This document shows positions 1 to 7,635 of a stretch of 64,000 bases of DNA, in pieces. The DNA lies in NCBI GenBank assembly GCA_002372175.1, contig DFIS01000087.1, forward strand, positions 1 through 64,000, in the 5' to 3' direction. How positions within the stretch are numbered: the first letter of the stretch is position 1; every line of letters begins with the position of its first letter. The notes under the pieces were generated by a model that was given only the letters and a program-made list of their open reading frames with translations, had not been told where the DNA came from and did not search any database. Position numbers and translations under genes: made by a program. The stretch is from Solobacterium sp. UBA3691 (lineage in GTDB: Bacteria > Bacillota_I > Bacilli_A > Erysipelotrichales > Erysipelotrichaceae).

Positions 1-835
1 CCCTTCTGTGCATATAGCAGGAGACATTGACACCGACGGCTACATCTGCCGTATGTCTGGCCGAGGACTCGATATGTACCTCCAGCGCCACGGTATTGCC
101 GTTAAGACCCTGGGCACCGATACCGACCTTGTTCAGACCGTTTCTCAGGGCATCCTCGAGTTCGGCAGCTCTTGGGTGCGGATGATGTGTACCCAGAGGT
201 CTCAGATATGCCTGCTTGGAGAGAACAGCCGCATTCTCCATGTTCGTGCCAAGACCTACTCCGACAATCAGCGGCGGACAGGCATTGATACCAAGACCTG
301 TCACGGTGTCAAAGACAGCTTTGACGATGGATCCGTATCCTTCCGAGGGTTTATATACTTTACTGTTGCCGGGCAGACAGCAGCCGCCTCCCGCAAAGTA
401 TGTAATGATCTCCAGATCATCTCTTTCAGGAGCGATTTCCCAGTGCAGCCAGGGCACTCTCTCACCGGTATTGTCTCCGGTATTTCTTTCTTTAAAGTAG
501 TCTATGCTGTTTGGCCGCAGCGGTACACTTTCCGTCGCATTGTGCACTGCCTCCCGCAGAGCCTCTTCAATGACACCGATATACGGAAACCCTGCTCCTA
601 CGGTCATGTAGAAATGCAGGATGCCCGTATCCTGACAGCACGGTCTGTGCAGTTTCTTCGCCAGCTCCAGATTCATAAAATATGCATCGTAGATCGTCTG
701 CTGCATCTCATTCGTTTCCTTACTTCCGACTTCCTGCAGCTTTGTCATCACATCATCCGGAAGCCTGGTCGCAGCCATTCCCAGATACCGCTCCACACGC
801 TCACTGATGATCTCCCTTGCCTGTGTCCTGTCCAT
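1..835 (-). CDS. ttdA: L(+)-tartrate dehydratase alpha subunit (fumarase A-type Fe-S hydro-lyase), 3' end cut by window
   Basis: The minus strand reads an open frame of 278 codons that runs off the left edge, starting at ATG 835 behind a GGAGG site. The protein opens MDRTQAREII and has the Fe-S hydro-lyase motif CCQDTG at about residue 70. It also has AGGGCCLPG, NACPPLIVGVGLGT and an AVGVNVSCYMHR stretch near the cut end. These are the landmarks of the alpha chain of class I fumarase/tartrate dehydratase, which holds a 4Fe-4S cluster and dehydrates L-tartrate to oxaloacetate (or fumarate/malate). AGGGC..LPG is closer to TtdA than to fumarase. The family runs about 280-300 residues, so little is missing; a beta subunit would be expected just beyond the left edge. 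Substrate assignment between tartrate and malate is uncertain. Confidence 0.8.
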   Translation of the reverse strand, partial: MDRTQAREIISERVERYLGMAATRLPDDVMTKLQEVGSKETNEMQQTIYDAYFMNLELAKKLHRPCCQDTGILHFYMTVGAGFPYIGVIEEALREAVHNATESVPLRPNSIDYFKERNTGDNTGERVPWLHWEIAPERDDLEIITYFAGGGCCLPGNSKVYKPSEGYGSIVKAVFDTVTGLGINACPPLIVGVGLGTNMENAAVLSKQAYLRPLGTHHPHPRAAELEDALRNGLNKVGIGAQGLNGNTVALEVHIESSARHTADVAVGVNVSCYMHRR

Positions 836-936
836 GATTTCCTCCGTACATTCAGATATACTGCCACACTATAATTGTACAACAGCTGGTATCCCATCCT
901 GATTATCATTGATAACTGCAGACGATAAAGGGTGTA

Positions 937-962
937 CACAAAAAGGAAGCCTGTGCTTCCTT
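937..962 (-). terminator. Rho-independent terminator after the PAP2 gene
   Basis: An 8-bp perfect stem AAGGAAGC/GCTTCCTT with a CTGT loop is followed on the minus strand by TTTTTG. It lies immediately after the PAP2 phosphatase stop and closes that two-gene unit. Confidence 0.8.
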
Positions 963-967
963 CATGT

Positions 968-1912
968 TTATGCCTTCTCTCTGTTCAGCAGTTTGATCAC
1001 CAGTGGCCATACCGCAATCGCAAAGAAGATCCTGATGAAGCTGTTCACGAAGCTTCCCCAGTGTGCGCCGAATACCGGTGTCAGTAAGCCCTTGCCCCAC
1101 TTGATGATGGCTGCCATGACCGCGGCACCGACCCATGCCGGTACTGATTTCTTTCCCGTAAGACCGGTCTCCTCAAAGTGGATCCATGTCTTCTCAACGT
1201 ATCTGCCGGCAATGAAGCCAATCAGTTTGGCAATATCCCCAAAGCCGTCGGTCATCATCTTCTGCGGATCAACGAGCAGCTTCTCACCGATATAGACCAT
1301 CGGATACGGCTTATATGTGATATACAGGATCGCCAGTACACACATGATCAGGGTGATCAACAGGAAGCTGTTCTCCTTCTCCGGGTGTTCACCAAGATAT
1401 GTCATGGCCCTGCGCATGAGATACAGGACGATAAATGACTCCAGCAGTGCTGCCAGTACATCCTGCGGTGTATGTACACCGAGATAGTTGCGTGAGAAGG
1501 CAACGATCAGCACAAAGATCATGCACAGCACAGACAGCGGTTTCTTTTCTTTCTTCAGCGATACCGCAAGCCCTCCGCCGATCGGTCCGGCCGTGGATGT
1601 ATGACCGCTGGGGAAGGAATATCCCGTAGCCGTACGGATCGCATCACCTGCCGGTACAACACGCGAATCGCGGATCCACGGTCTGTATACACAGGCTGTC
1701 AGCTTCACTACCGCATTGACAGCTACGGTATAGCAGTAGGCACCCATCACATACAGGCCCTTCTTCTTACTGCATCCCCAGTAGTACATGACCGGGATCA
1801 GGACCAGATAGGTTACCGCAAACAGTGATATCCATTCCATGAACGGTGTCAGTGCATCATGGATCAGTTCCCTGAAACGCTGTAATAACAGCAGATATTC
1901 TATATCAAGCAT
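968..1912 (-). CDS. PAP2-superfamily membrane phosphatase
   Basis: The 314-residue protein starts at MLDIEYLL. A GGAGGGGGA site sits just upstream of ATG 1912, which excludes longer in-frame starts. It is an integral membrane protein with several hydrophobic segments. It carries the three PAP2 motifs in order: KLTACVYRPW, then PSGHTSTAGP, then SRNYLGVHTPQDV, with the catalytic histidines in the last two. The family hydrolyses lipid phosphates such as undecaprenyl pyrophosphate or phosphatidic acid at the membrane; the substrate here is unknown. After the core, a long hydrophobic C-terminal half adds further membrane segments. The start overlaps the upstream gene by 8 bases, so translation is probably coupled. 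Confidence 0.85.
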   Translation of the reverse strand: MLDIEYLLLLQRFRELIHDALTPFMEWISLFAVTYLVLIPVMYYWGCSKKKGLYVMGAYCYTVAVNAVVKLTACVYRPWIRDSRVVPAGDAIRTATGYSFPSGHTSTAGPIGGGLAVSLKKEKKPLSVLCMIFVLIVAFSRNYLGVHTPQDVLAALLESFIVLYLMRRAMTYLGEHPEKENSFLLITLIMCVLAILYITYKPYPMVYIGEKLLVDPQKMMTDGFGDIAKLIGFIAGRYVEKTWIHFEETGLTGKKSVPAWVGAAVMAAIIKWGKGLLTPVFGAHWGSFVNSFIRIFFAIAVWPLVIKLLNREKA

Positions 1913-2330
1913 TTTCTCCCCCTCCGCGTTCCAGAAGATACTGCATTCTTCCGCCGCGTTCTGCCTCCGTAAATACATATGCATATCCTTCGCCGACGAT
2001 CAGTGCCGCATCCGTGCCCAAAGCACAGACAGACAGAGCTTCCTTCAGCGTTCCGGATAGTTTGTCGAGTGCAGGATCCGGTGACAGGATCACACATCGG
2101 CCGGTATGCTTATCCGCATACCTCTTTATCTCCGCGGTATCAGAAAGGCCGTATCCTCTCATGATTACTTTACGCATATCCAGAAGATCCTCCGCACTGT
2201 GGCAGAAGCGGTCCAGCCCCCGGTATCTTTTCTTTGCGCTGCACAGTTCAAACAGGAGTCTTTCCTGTCTTTCCCTGCGTATATATGTGTTCACAAACGT
2301 CTTTTCTGTGATATAAAGATCTTCACTCAT
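1905..2330 (-). CDS. Conserved hypothetical protein, 141 aa
   Basis: This soluble, charged protein (MSEDLYITEKTF...) has no domain I recognise. It looks mixed alpha/beta, with an N-terminal basic helix region (YIRRERQERLLFEL) and a C-terminal half ending in a glycine-rich tail. It overlaps the PAP2 gene by 8 bases and so probably forms a two-gene operon with it. No clear Shine-Dalgarno precedes the ATG, which is unusual here. A TTGATT-N17-TATTTT promoter-like pair lies about 45 bases upstream. Function cannot be assigned. Confidence 0.6.
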   Translation of the reverse strand: MSEDLYITEKTFVNTYIRRERQERLLFELCSAKKRYRGLDRFCHSAEDLLDMRKVIMRGYGLSDTAEIKRYADKHTGRCVILSPDPALDKLSGTLKEALSVCALGTDAALIVGEGYAYVFTEAERGGRMQYLLERGGGENA

Positions 2331-2394
2331 AAATTACATATTTAACGGATTCCAATAAAATAGCACGGAAAGAAATGCGAATCAAGCATGCGAA

Positions 2395-2420
2395 AAGGCA
2401 GATGTGTGACCACCTGCCTT
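2395..2420 (-). terminator. Terminator-like hairpin after lipoprotein gene
   Basis: A 7-bp stem AAGGCAG/CTGCCTT closes a 12-base loop and is followed by TTTTC on the minus strand, just beyond the lipoprotein stop at 2427. Confidence 0.65.
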
Positions 2421-2426
2421 CGTGTA

Positions 2427-3323
2427 TTAACCATGTCCGAGCGTCTGCCAGCTTTCGCCTCTGTCATCGCTGTACATGACGTGCGGGGCATCAGGGAAGT
2501 ATCCTGCACATACCGCATACAGCGTACTGCCGCCGTTGACTTCCATGTCGAAGACACCGTAGGCATGACCTTCCCAGATCATCTCCTCCATCACATGGAG
2601 CTCACCGCCCTGTTCCAGCTGTTTCTGCACTTCTTCAAACCCGTTCAGCGTATCGAAGAAGAACTGCTGCATAAGCGGTACTTCGGCTGTGGTGAACTGT
2701 TCATACGGTGTGATATCCACGGTACCCATGTGATAATCCGTACGCAGATGACCGCTCATGCAGGAGAAACCGGTAAAGATCTGATCTTCGCTGTTACCGT
2801 TCGAGAGATGCCTGCTGTAACAGATCTGTGCATGGGGATCGGGATCTTCGGCTGTTTCCACCAGGATCAGCGGCTTTGCGTTCTCCTCGTGATGCCACTC
2901 TTCAACGATCTCGCCGGCATACCAGCTGTAGCCGCCGACGGTAATATCGGTATTCACGGCCGGGATGATCAGGTAGACATTATCTTCAAAGGGACCGCGT
3001 TCCCCATAGATGATCCGGTCCTCGGGAAACTGGGAAAGAAACGGGAAGCTGTCCCATTCGGCAGCTCTGTCCAGGACTTCCTGCAAAGATCTCTCCTGAT
3101 TGACCGTACCGAGGAAGGCGATCTCAAGGTTCTCATAGCCCTCCATGGACGCCTGGTATTCTTCAGGGGTCATTTGCGGCTGTGTATGGTCTGTGACCGG
3201 TGCCGCAGCGGTTGCCTGCGGAGTGGCAGAGACTTCCGGTGCCGGTGAAGCTTCCGGTGTCTTTCCGTTTGCACATCCGGCAAGCAGAATCAGTGAACAA
3301 AGCATATATCTGCAGTATTTCAT
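2427..3323 (-). CDS. Putative lipoprotein, 298 aa
   Basis: The protein begins MKYCRYMLCSLILLAGC, a short signal peptide with a lipobox (LLAGC) that predicts lipidation on the Cys and display on the outer face of the membrane. A Pro/Ala/Thr-rich linker (about residues 20-50) precedes a soluble domain of unknown family. An AGGAGG site lies 8 bases before this ATG; the ATG two codons upstream is too close to be used. The C-terminal end (YSDDRGESWQTLGHG) resembles one BNR/sialidase-type Asp-box repeat (SxDxGxxW), but only a single copy is visible. No operon partner is evident. Function is unknown. Confidence 0.7.
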   Translation of the reverse strand: MKYCRYMLCSLILLAGCANGKTPEASPAPEVSATPQATAAAPVTDHTQPQMTPEEYQASMEGYENLEIAFLGTVNQERSLQEVLDRAAEWDSFPFLSQFPEDRIIYGERGPFEDNVYLIIPAVNTDITVGGYSWYAGEIVEEWHHEENAKPLILVETAEDPDPHAQICYSRHLSNGNSEDQIFTGFSCMSGHLRTDYHMGTVDITPYEQFTTAEVPLMQQFFFDTLNGFEEVQKQLEQGGELHVMEEMIWEGHAYGVFDMEVNGGSTLYAVCAGYFPDAPHVMYSDDRGESWQTLGHG

Positions 3324-3337
3324 ATGCATTCCTCCTG

Positions 3338-3823
3338 TTATCTTCCAAGCAGATCCAACAGTTGTTTCAGTATTTCCTTCGGCAATCCCGGATATTCTTC
3401 CGGAAGCTGTTTCAGCAATGTATGTACTTCCTCGCTCTGCGGTAACATATATCCTGCTTCCCTGAGCAGATCTGCCTCGAGCAGTCTCTCTGAGCCGGCA
3501 ATTGCCTTCATCAGCCTGTACAAGCTGTCAGACGGACTCTGTTCCGCGATCTGCAGCGCCATCTTCTCCTGTACCGCCTTCGATGCAGAGAGACGGTCCA
3601 GAACCGTGATCACAGCCGGATCCTTCACCTGCTGGGCAGGGTATGCAAGCGGCACCATACTGATCGCCCCGGAGGGACAGCTCTCCGCGCAGGCACCGCA
3701 GCCGATGCACTTTGTGCGGTCAATGATACTGTTCTCGGTATCGGCAGCCCCTGTCGGACAGACAAACAGACACAGACAGTCTTTCGTACAGAGACGGATG
3801 TTTCTTACAGCATACTTCTTCAC
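3338..3823 (-). CDS. Ferredoxin-like 4Fe-4S protein
   Basis: The 161-residue protein starts at GTG 3823, which forms a 4-base GTGA overlap with the stop of the upstream gene. The first 60 residues hold a complete cluster motif CIGCGACAESCP, typical of a 4Fe-4S site. A more diverged Cys group (CTKDCLCLFVCP) may hold a second cluster. The remaining 100 residues are helical and lack cysteines. Ferredoxins carry single electrons; overlap with the rubredoxin-type gene suggests the two form one redox relay. The electron donor and acceptor are not shown by the sequence. Confidence 0.8.
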   Translation of the reverse strand: MKKYAVRNIRLCTKDCLCLFVCPTGAADTENSIIDRTKCIGCGACAESCPSGAISMVPLAYPAQQVKDPAVITVLDRLSASKAVQEKMALQIAEQSPSDSLYRLMKAIAGSERLLEADLLREAGYMLPQSEEVHTLLKQLPEEYPGLPKEILKQLLDLLGR

Positions 3824-4449
3824 CGTGCATTCCTCCCCTCGATCTTCTCAAACTTCCATGAAGGAACCTTGCATACGGGACAAAGCTCCGGCGGTGTATC
3901 ACCGATCCACACAAATCCGCAGGCTGTACAGAGCCAGATCTCCGTGCCTTCCAGCATCGTATCGCCCTCTTCAAGATACCGCTGCACCAGTGCCTCCAGC
4001 ATGCGGGTGACCTTCTCACCCCAGACAAGACTTCTGGCCGCCCCGCGGTCTTCGTAGGCATCGCATACCGCCCGGGTACCGGGATATGCCTGTATGTCTT
4101 CCTTCAGCATCTCTGCCAGTTTCCAGACGCTTTCATCTTCCGCCGGCGGACATACCGCGGAGAAATACTCAGCGAGCTTTGCGAACAGGTCTGCCTCCTC
4201 GCTTCTGTACTGCTTCTCACAGGCTCTGGCGAGATTTGTACATAATCCTGCCAGCTGCCCGGGTGTCAGTTTTCTGTGTTCATCGGGGATGATCTCCGGC
4301 TGAATGACCGGAGCTGGTTCATCGGTCTGGAAGCTGCTCTTCGGGGCCTGACAAAGCGGGCACTTCCAGTCGTCGGACAATTCTGAAAACGGTATACGCT
4401 CCTGTTCGTCATCGTAGACATAACCGCATACCGGGCAAACATACTTCAT
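3820..4449 (-). CDS. Rubredoxin-helical-rubredoxin (rubrerythrin-like) protein
   Basis: The protein has three parts. Residues 1-45 are a rubredoxin (CPVCGYVYDD and CPLC, four Cys ligands for one Fe). Residues about 60-160 are helical with many Glu. Residues about 170-205 form a second, rubrerythrin-type rubredoxin domain (CTACGFVWIG and CPVCKVPSW). The architecture recalls reverse rubrerythrins, which reduce peroxide in anaerobes. However, the helical part does not show an obvious pair of EExxH di-iron motifs, so peroxidase activity is uncertain. ATG 4449 has a strong GGGAGG site. It overlaps the downstream ferredoxin by 4 bases, arguing for joint production. Confidence 0.75.
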   Translation of the reverse strand: MKYVCPVCGYVYDDEQERIPFSELSDDWKCPLCQAPKSSFQTDEPAPVIQPEIIPDEHRKLTPGQLAGLCTNLARACEKQYRSEEADLFAKLAEYFSAVCPPAEDESVWKLAEMLKEDIQAYPGTRAVCDAYEDRGAARSLVWGEKVTRMLEALVQRYLEEGDTMLEGTEIWLCTACGFVWIGDTPPELCPVCKVPSWKFEKIEGRNAR

Positions 4450-4527
4450 ATGCTTTCCCTCCCTTTATGATGATCCTGAATCTTCTTCTGCTTACATCAT
4501 AACAGGTTTATACGGATGACGTACAGG

Positions 4528-4713
4528 CTACTTCAGATACCTCGTCAGGATCAGGTCAAATGCCCTTTCTTCTCTCGTGATCAGACCGCATTCTCTGCAG
4601 TATGCACGCTCTTCGACTATGATCTTCTCTTCTTCCGGCATCAGTCTCTTACCGCACCTCGGGCAGATCCGTCTGTACAGACGGCTGTAATTCTGTTCTC
4701 TCAGTTTTTCCAT
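4528..4713 (-). CDS. Small zinc-ribbon protein, 61 aa
   Basis: The ATG at 4713 (MEKLREQNY) is chosen because ACGGAGG lies 8 bases upstream. Two CxxC knuckles, CPRCG and CREC, separated by about 18 residues, form a four-Cys zinc ribbon. The rest is charged. Such small proteins often bind nucleic acid or act as adaptors, but no specific role can be inferred. Confidence 0.6.
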   Translation of the reverse strand: MEKLREQNYSRLYRRICPRCGKRLMPEEEKIIVEERAYCRECGLITREERAFDLILTRYLK

Positions 4714-4804
4714 GATCACTACCTCCGTATACCGAGTATAGGAGATGTGAGGTTTTCCGGTGTGCAATATTCTGTACAGGAAGAAAAAAGGTTTACGCCT
4801 TTTC

Positions 4805-5602
4805 TCAGTTTACTGCTTTTCTGAATTCCTCCAGGATCTCCCGGAATTCTCCGGTAAGTCTCTTCATGCCCTCAGCAGCGATCGTCTCCGGGATACCGTA
4901 ATATGCCTCGGCAATGCCTCCGGATATGCATGTCAGGGTATCACAGTCACCGCCCAGAGATACCGCTGTACGGATCACATCCTCAAAGTCTTCACCCTCC
5001 AGGAAGGCTGTAACAGCTTCCGGAACAGTTTCCTGGCATGACTCGACATGGCGGTAGGCAGGACGTATCTCATCACATGTGCGGGAGAGATCGTAGCCGA
5101 ATTCCTGCGTGATGTAATCTTTGATCTCAGCCTTTGTGTGACCGTGGCGGGCAAGCCAGATCGCGGCTGCCGTGCACTCCGCACCTTTGATGCCTTCGGG
5201 ATGGTTGTGTGTAACTTCGGCAGTGATGCGGGCCACCTCTCTGGTCCTTGCCAGCGTATCGTACAGCCATCCTGCTGCGGATACACGCATGGCGGAACCG
5301 TTGCCGAAGCTGTTGTACGGCTTTGTCATGTCCGTGAAGAGCCATGTCGCAAACATACCGCCGTAACCGGCATCCGGATATCTTCTGCCGATCTCCTTCA
5401 TGTTTGTGATCAGGGCTTTCTTCAGCTCCTCCTCCGAAGCATCCCTGTCACAGGACAGCAGCGCTTTCGCCACTGCCATCGTCATCACCGTATCATCGGT
5501 AAACTCACTTCTCTTATCAAACAGCCGGAACTGTTTTACCTTCGGACTCCTGTCAAACTCAAACCGGGAACCGATCATATCTCCAAGTACTGCACCTAAC
5601 AT
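4805..5602 (-). CDS. ADP-ribosylglycohydrolase (DraG family)
   Basis: The 265-residue protein shows the DraG landmarks: GAVLGDMIGSRFE at the N terminus, FTDDTVMTMAVA at about residue 37 (Mg-binding Asp pair), GNGSAMRVSAAGW in the middle, and GGDCDTLTCISGGIAEAYYG near the C terminus (the second metal-binding Asp). The family removes ADP-ribose from modified arginine, DNA or small molecules. ATG 5602 is preferred over the ATG at 5608, which lies only 3 bases after AAGGAGG. It is followed on the same strand by no close partner, but a macrodomain gene lies 72 bases upstream. Confidence 0.88.
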   Translation of the reverse strand: MLGAVLGDMIGSRFEFDRSPKVKQFRLFDKRSEFTDDTVMTMAVAKALLSCDRDASEEELKKALITNMKEIGRRYPDAGYGGMFATWLFTDMTKPYNSFGNGSAMRVSAAGWLYDTLARTREVARITAEVTHNHPEGIKGAECTAAAIWLARHGHTKAEIKDYITQEFGYDLSRTCDEIRPAYRHVESCQETVPEAVTAFLEGEDFEDVIRTAVSLGGDCDTLTCISGGIAEAYYGIPETIAAEGMKRLTGEFREILEEFRKAVN

Positions 5603-5674
5603 ATTCATCTACCTCCTTGTACGAACATATTATCTCTTCTGTGATGAGACGAATGGTCGCTTCGCATTCGACAT

Positions 5675-6595
5675 TTATTCTTTCAGGGTATGTCCGAATC
5701 TCGCAAACAGGATACTCTCAAGCTGTGTCATGTCATAGATCCTCCGGACAAAGAATGATTCAATCGTCAGATCCCTTTCATCCGCAGGTGAAAAGGCATA
5801 CCCTGCCCGGTTCAGAAGATCGTTTGCCTCGATGATATCGAGCTCCAGAGCCAGGGCCAATGCGATCACCGTCTCCTTAGAAGGATGGTAGTTAACATCC
5901 TTGCGGATCTTGGAAAAAAGCTTCCGGTCGAGGTTTGCCTTCTTGTATACTTCGGCATCGGTCATCCCGGTTCTGTCGATCAGTTCCAGCAGTCTTTCCT
6001 GGAACGTTTCGGTCTTCGCAGGCATCGCATATCTGCGGTGATAGGCATTGGAGAGCGGACGTTCTCTGAACATGTTTTCATCGATGAACTCCTGTACGGC
6101 ACTGTATTCTTCTTTGGATACCGCAAAGGATTCCGGGTCATATACCACAAGCGTAATATCCATGTCATGGTCCAGCAGATACCTGCCGATCACCGACAAT
6201 GCGGTCTTCAGGGCCTGATCCTTCGGTATCGCAAAGCTTCCCGTACCGATCAAAGGAAAAGCAACAGAAGTACACTCCAGTTCCTCCGCCAGAGCCAGAC
6301 TCTTTTCATAACAGGATGCCAGTATCTTCAGTTCACCATGGGTGCCGCCTTCCCAGACCGGTCCCACGGTATGGATGATGTATCTGGCGGGTAAGGCAAA
6401 AGCTTTTGTATATGCGGCTTCTCCGGGCTTGATCATCCCGATCTTCCGGCGTTCTTCAAGAAGCTTGTTCCGGCCTGCCGCGTCATATACGGCGCCGTCT
6501 GCCCCGCCCCCTGCCTTCGGCTCGGGGTCTGCACTGTTGACGATGGCATCTGCCTGTACCTTTGTTATATCATTGCGTATGATCCTGAACGGCAT
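5675..6595 (-). CDS. Macrodomain protein with C-terminal HTH-like region
   Basis: Residues 1-165 are a macrodomain. Landmarks are NDITKVQADAIVNSA, GGGADGAVYDAAG (ADP-ribose binding), IIHTVGPVW and AFPLIGTGSFAIPK. Macrodomains bind or hydrolyse ADP-ribose groups. Residues about 205-306 carry a separate part (LIDRTGMTDAEVYKKANLDRKLFSKIRKD...) whose pattern fits a Cro/XRE-like helix-turn-helix, followed by a helical tail. The start is ATG 6595, 8 bases after AGGAG; an upstream GTG is less likely. With the adjacent DraG gene it makes an ADP-ribose recognition/removal pair. Whether the C-terminal part binds DNA is an inference. Confidence 0.85.
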   Translation of the reverse strand: MPFRIIRNDITKVQADAIVNSADPEPKAGGGADGAVYDAAGRNKLLEERRKIGMIKPGEAAYTKAFALPARYIIHTVGPVWEGGTHGELKILASCYEKSLALAEELECTSVAFPLIGTGSFAIPKDQALKTALSVIGRYLLDHDMDITLVVYDPESFAVSKEEYSAVQEFIDENMFRERPLSNAYHRRYAMPAKTETFQERLLELIDRTGMTDAEVYKKANLDRKLFSKIRKDVNYHPSKETVIALALALELDIIEANDLLNRAGYAFSPADERDLTIESFFVRRIYDMTQLESILFARFGHTLKE

Positions 6596-6699
6596 ATATA
6601 TCACTCCTGTCTGTACTGTTATTGTCTCATACTCAGGAGGTAAAAATTATGCCATGATTTCTGTGATAGAATAAATTCGATCCTGCGGAGGTACTGCCA

Positions 6700-7530
6700 A
6701 TGAAAACAAACTTATTACGTATTACTGCATCTCTTCTGTGTATCAGCCTGTTCAGCGCATGTGCAGGTAAGGCGCCTGCGGAAACACCTGCACCGGTCAG
6801 TTCTGCCGAAAGCACTGCCGAAGCACAGGCAAGCCCGGAACCCACGATGACTGCCGAAACAGCGGCTGAGCCTGAAGTAATCATAGATTATGACCCTAAA
6901 GCATATCAGGACCCGGACAGTGACGACTACCTGAATGCCCTGATCTATGTGTCCAATCCTTCCGGGAAGGTCATGCAGGTGACTATCCGCTGTCAGGTAT
7001 TTGACGAAGAAGGAAACCTGATGTCTGCTTATGACCAGATCACCGGAAAGTCTATTGAGAAGTACAGAACAACACTCTATGTGCCGGCCGGGACGGAGAG
7101 ATTTCCCATAGGCTTCACTCTTCCTGCGGGATACAGATATGATATTTCCACAAACAAATATATGCCTGCTGTCGGTCATCTGGAATTTGAACTCCTGGAA
7201 GCACAGCCGGTTGAATCGGAAGATCTGAGAGATCATTTCACTCTCACCAGTCTGGAAGAAAAGAACTCTCATATATATGCATATGAGAAATTCGATCAGG
7301 AGATCGCGGATAAGTATTCTACGCTTTATCCGAGTTATACACTCCTCGGTTATGCCGGTGATGAAGTCGTCTCGGTCAGCTGCCAGAACAGCTATCCCAT
7401 GGGGACATCTTCTGTCTCGGTATCAAATGCCAGGGAAAACACCGACAGCTCCATCATGGTATACCGCTCTGTACCGAATGTCCCTGTGGACCGGTGGGAG
7501 CTGTATCTCGGCTGTGTCGGCGGCGAATAA
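6700..7530 (+). CDS. Putative lipoprotein, 276 aa
   Basis: The N terminus has a signal peptide with lipobox LFSAC at residues 17-21, then a Pro/Ala/Thr/Glu-rich linker to about residue 65. The rest is predicted beta-rich and soluble, with no family I recognise. A GGAGG site precedes the ATG. It is transcribed divergently from the macrodomain gene and ends at a clear terminator, so it is probably monocistronic. Function is unknown; an extracellular envelope role is all that can be inferred. Confidence 0.7.
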   Translation: MKTNLLRITASLLCISLFSACAGKAPAETPAPVSSAESTAEAQASPEPTMTAETAAEPEVIIDYDPKAYQDPDSDDYLNALIYVSNPSGKVMQVTIRCQVFDEEGNLMSAYDQITGKSIEKYRTTLYVPAGTERFPIGFTLPAGYRYDISTNKYMPAVGHLEFELLEAQPVESEDLRDHFTLTSLEEKNSHIYAYEKFDQEIADKYSTLYPSYTLLGYAGDEVVSVSCQNSYPMGTSSVSVSNARENTDSSIMVYRSVPNVPVDRWELYLGCVGGE

Positions 7531-7577
7531 ACACTGCCGATTCTTCCGTCATTATCACAGAATACGTATTACATATT

Positions 7578-7610
7578 AAGGGACGAAGAGTATATCTCCT
7601 CGTCCCTTTT
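7578..7610 (+). terminator. Rho-independent terminator
   Basis: A stem of AAGGGACGA against TCGTCCCTT, extended inward by GAG/CTC around a mismatch, ends in TTTT. It follows the lipoprotein stop. Confidence 0.8.
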
Positions 7611-7635
7611 CACTTACACAGTACAGTGTTCAGCA

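Noticed and set aside
8..874. 288-codon plus-strand frame at the left edge
   Set aside because: It is the shadow of the minus-strand tartrate dehydratase alpha gene, which has recognisable Fe-S motifs and a proper ribosome site.
5048..5599. 183-codon plus-strand frame opposite the DraG gene
   Set aside because: The minus-strand DraG motifs are complete; the plus frame has no ribosome site or family features.
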